In this document: one piece after another, positions 14,766 to 15,924 of the stretch
Position numbering within the stretch: the stretch's first letter is position 1
Layout: every line of letters begins with the position of its first letter
From: Planctomycetaceae bacterium
Lineage (GTDB): Bacteria > Planctomycetota > Planctomycetia > Planctomycetales > Planctomycetaceae
Assembly: GCA_029259875.1 (NCBI GenBank)
Contig: JAJDEK010000355.1
Location: forward strand, 1 to 15,924
Reading direction: 5' to 3'
DNA: 15,924 nt
The notes under the pieces: generated by a model
Databases searched by the model: none
What the model was told of the DNA's origin: nothing
What the model saw: only the letters and a program-made list of their open reading frames with translations
Program-made: the position numbers and the translations under genes

Positions 14766-15924
14766 CTATTTGGCAGTGTTATCGCTCTCCCAAGTTTGAT
14801 AAGCCCTTTTTAATTGCACGGTAATCTCCGGATACTTCGCGGCTAGATCTGTAGTTTCTCCCAGATCTTGTTCCAGGTCGAACAGCATAAATGCGTGGTT
14901 TGGCTTCTTGCGTAACAGTTTATATTTACCTTGGCGAACAGCGCTATAGTTCCGATACTGAAAAAAGAACGTTCGCGGTTCTGCTGATTCCGGTGATTCG
15001 AGAATTGGCAGAACGTTCTTGCCATCCAGTGTCCAATCCTGTGGAAGTTTTCCCCCTGCTATTGAGATCAACGTTGGGAGAATATCGAGGCTGATGATTT
15101 GACTTTGATTCACCGTTCCCGCTTTAATATGACCGGGATACCGTACTATGGCAGGAACACGGATTCCCCCTTCCCATAATGTGACACCGCCGTCCCTGAG
15201 AGGTTTGTTGCTGGCGACTTCCAATCCCCGCTCTTTCAGCATAAAAGCACCATTGTCCGAGTACCAGATGACGATGGTATTCTCACTGAGTCCACTGTCA
15301 TTCACTTGCTTCAAAACACGTCCGATCGCGGTATCGAGTGCGGTCACAACTGCGCGATACCGTTCTTGAGGATTTTTGGTTCGAGGAGAATAGCCATATG
15401 CTTGAAACGCACTAGCGGGAGCTTGCCACTCGTTGGATTGTCCCGGCTGTTTATTGCGTTTACCGGGAAAGTGAGGGGCGTTAAATGGCAAATAGATAAA
15501 AAACGGCTGCTGCTTGTTCTCTGCGATAAATTTACAGGCTTCGTCGGCAAATAAATCGGTAGAATAACCTTCGACAAACACCTCTTTCAAACCACGCCAC
15601 AAATCATGTCGCCCCGCATAGTAATGATGATAATAGTCAATATTTCCGGCAGCGAATCCAAAAAATTCGTCAAAGCCGCGTTCCGTCGGGCGACTTCCCG
15701 GTGAAAAACCAACGTTCCATTTTCCAAAACAGGCAGTGCAATACCCTTGTTGTTTCAGATAATGTGGGATCAGCAATTCACTTTTACGTAAGCCATCTCC
15801 GTAGTTTTCGTCAGCACTTAACTGATGATTCAAACCGATTCTTTGTGGATAGCGGCCCGTTAACAATGTCGCTCTCGAAACGGTACAAGTCGGAGACGCG
15901 GTATAAAAATCGGTAAGTCGCGCC
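14766..15924 (-). CDS. Sulfatase (arylsulfatase A-like family), N-terminus beyond the right edge
   Basis: The frame is open to the right edge, so the true start, signal peptide and first metal-binding aspartates are outside. The first visible residues include PTCTVSR (the cysteine codon is 15887-15885) followed by ATLLTGRYPQRIG, the sulfatase signature whose Cys becomes formylglycine. Other landmarks in order are GKWNVGF (15725-15705), RPTERGFDEFFG, NAPHFP (active-site His), SDNGA (metal-binding Asp-Asn), NKPLRDGG with LWEGGIRVP, and the C-terminal domain with GKYKLL and LFDLEQDLGE. By family it hydrolyses sulfate esters, here probably of polysaccharides in the periplasm or outside. Three positions differ from the usual set: Val in place of Pro/Ala in CxPxR, Asn in place of His in GKWH, and no Lys in PLRxGK. 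The TTG at 15866 is an internal Leu codon, not a start. It converges on the DUF2203 gene 47 bases away. Confidence 0.9.
   Translation of the reverse strand, partial: ARLTDFYTASPTCTVSRATLLTGRYPQRIGLNHQLSADENYGDGLRKSELLIPHYLKQQGYCTACFGKWNVGFSPGSRPTERGFDEFFGFAAGNIDYYHHYYAGRHDLWRGLKEVFVEGYSTDLFADEACKFIAENKQQPFFIYLPFNAPHFPGKRNKQPGQSNEWQAPASAFQAYGYSPRTKNPQERYRAVVTALDTAIGRVLKQVNDSGLSENTIVIWYSDNGAFMLKERGLEVASNKPLRDGGVTLWEGGIRVPAIVRYPGHIKAGTVNQSQIISLDILPTLISIAGGKLPQDWTLDGKNVLPILESPESAEPRTFFFQYRNYSAVRQGKYKLLRKKPNHAFMLFDLEQDLGETTDLAAKYPEITVQLKRAYQTWESDNTAK

Noticed and set aside
15864..15866. TTG as start of the sulfatase
   Set aside because: The frame continues upstream through the PTCTVSR signature to the window edge, so this is an internal leucine codon.

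Overview
The window looks like chromosome of a Planctomycetota bacterium, probably Planctomycetales and possibly near Gimesia; the genus is inference only. Five things point there: a surface protein whose N-terminus carries a planctomycete LEPR-XLL-like motif (LEDRTLL), a Cys-rich BBP2/OmpL-like porin, a secreted PQQ-type propeller beginning ADWPQFRG, a secreted HEAT protein with a 'WMIVGPFDN' C-terminal domain, and a sulfatase. The outer-membrane porin and the TIGR03545/TIGR03546 pair fit a diderm envelope. I see no rRNA, tRNA, CRISPR array, insertion sequence or phage gene.

Layout. 1-2245 (minus) is the N-terminal 748 residues of a large cadherin/VCBS-repeat surface protein, cut by the left edge. 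2246-3091 is non-coding. 3092-4528 (plus) is the porin. It converges on 4563-5558 (minus), a CDF-type divalent metal transporter, behind which lies 5750-6913 (minus), an M24-fold protein that has lost most of its metal ligands. After a 454-base gap with a likely terminator comes the minus-strand pair 9104-9616 and 7368-9107 (TIGR03546 then TIGR03545), joined by an ATGA overlap.

A second minus-strand group runs HEAT/beta-sandwich protein (11584-12729), PQQ-like propeller (10316-11524) and CrcB/Fluc fluoride channel (9862-10263). It ends at a near-ideal hairpin terminator (9663-9694) that stands only 46 bases before the TIGR03546 start. Divergent from this group is trpD (13025-14056, plus), alone rather than in a trp operon, followed by a DUF2203 protein (14242-14718). 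The right edge holds most of a sulfatase (14766 to the edge, minus) whose active-site motifs differ from the textbook set at three places.

Functionally the window is dominated by the cell envelope: surface adhesin-like protein, porin, metal and fluoride export, a putative AsmA-like bridge system, secreted propeller and HEAT proteins, and a sulfatase of the kind planctomycetes use on sulfated polysaccharides. The best candidates for undescribed biology are the TIGR03546/TIGR03545 pair, the degenerate M24 protein, the sulfatase with an altered active site, and the HEAT-PQQ-CrcB linkage. Several start codons differ from the longest open frame: ATG 11524 for the propeller, ATG 14242 for DUF2203, and GTG 10263 for CrcB.
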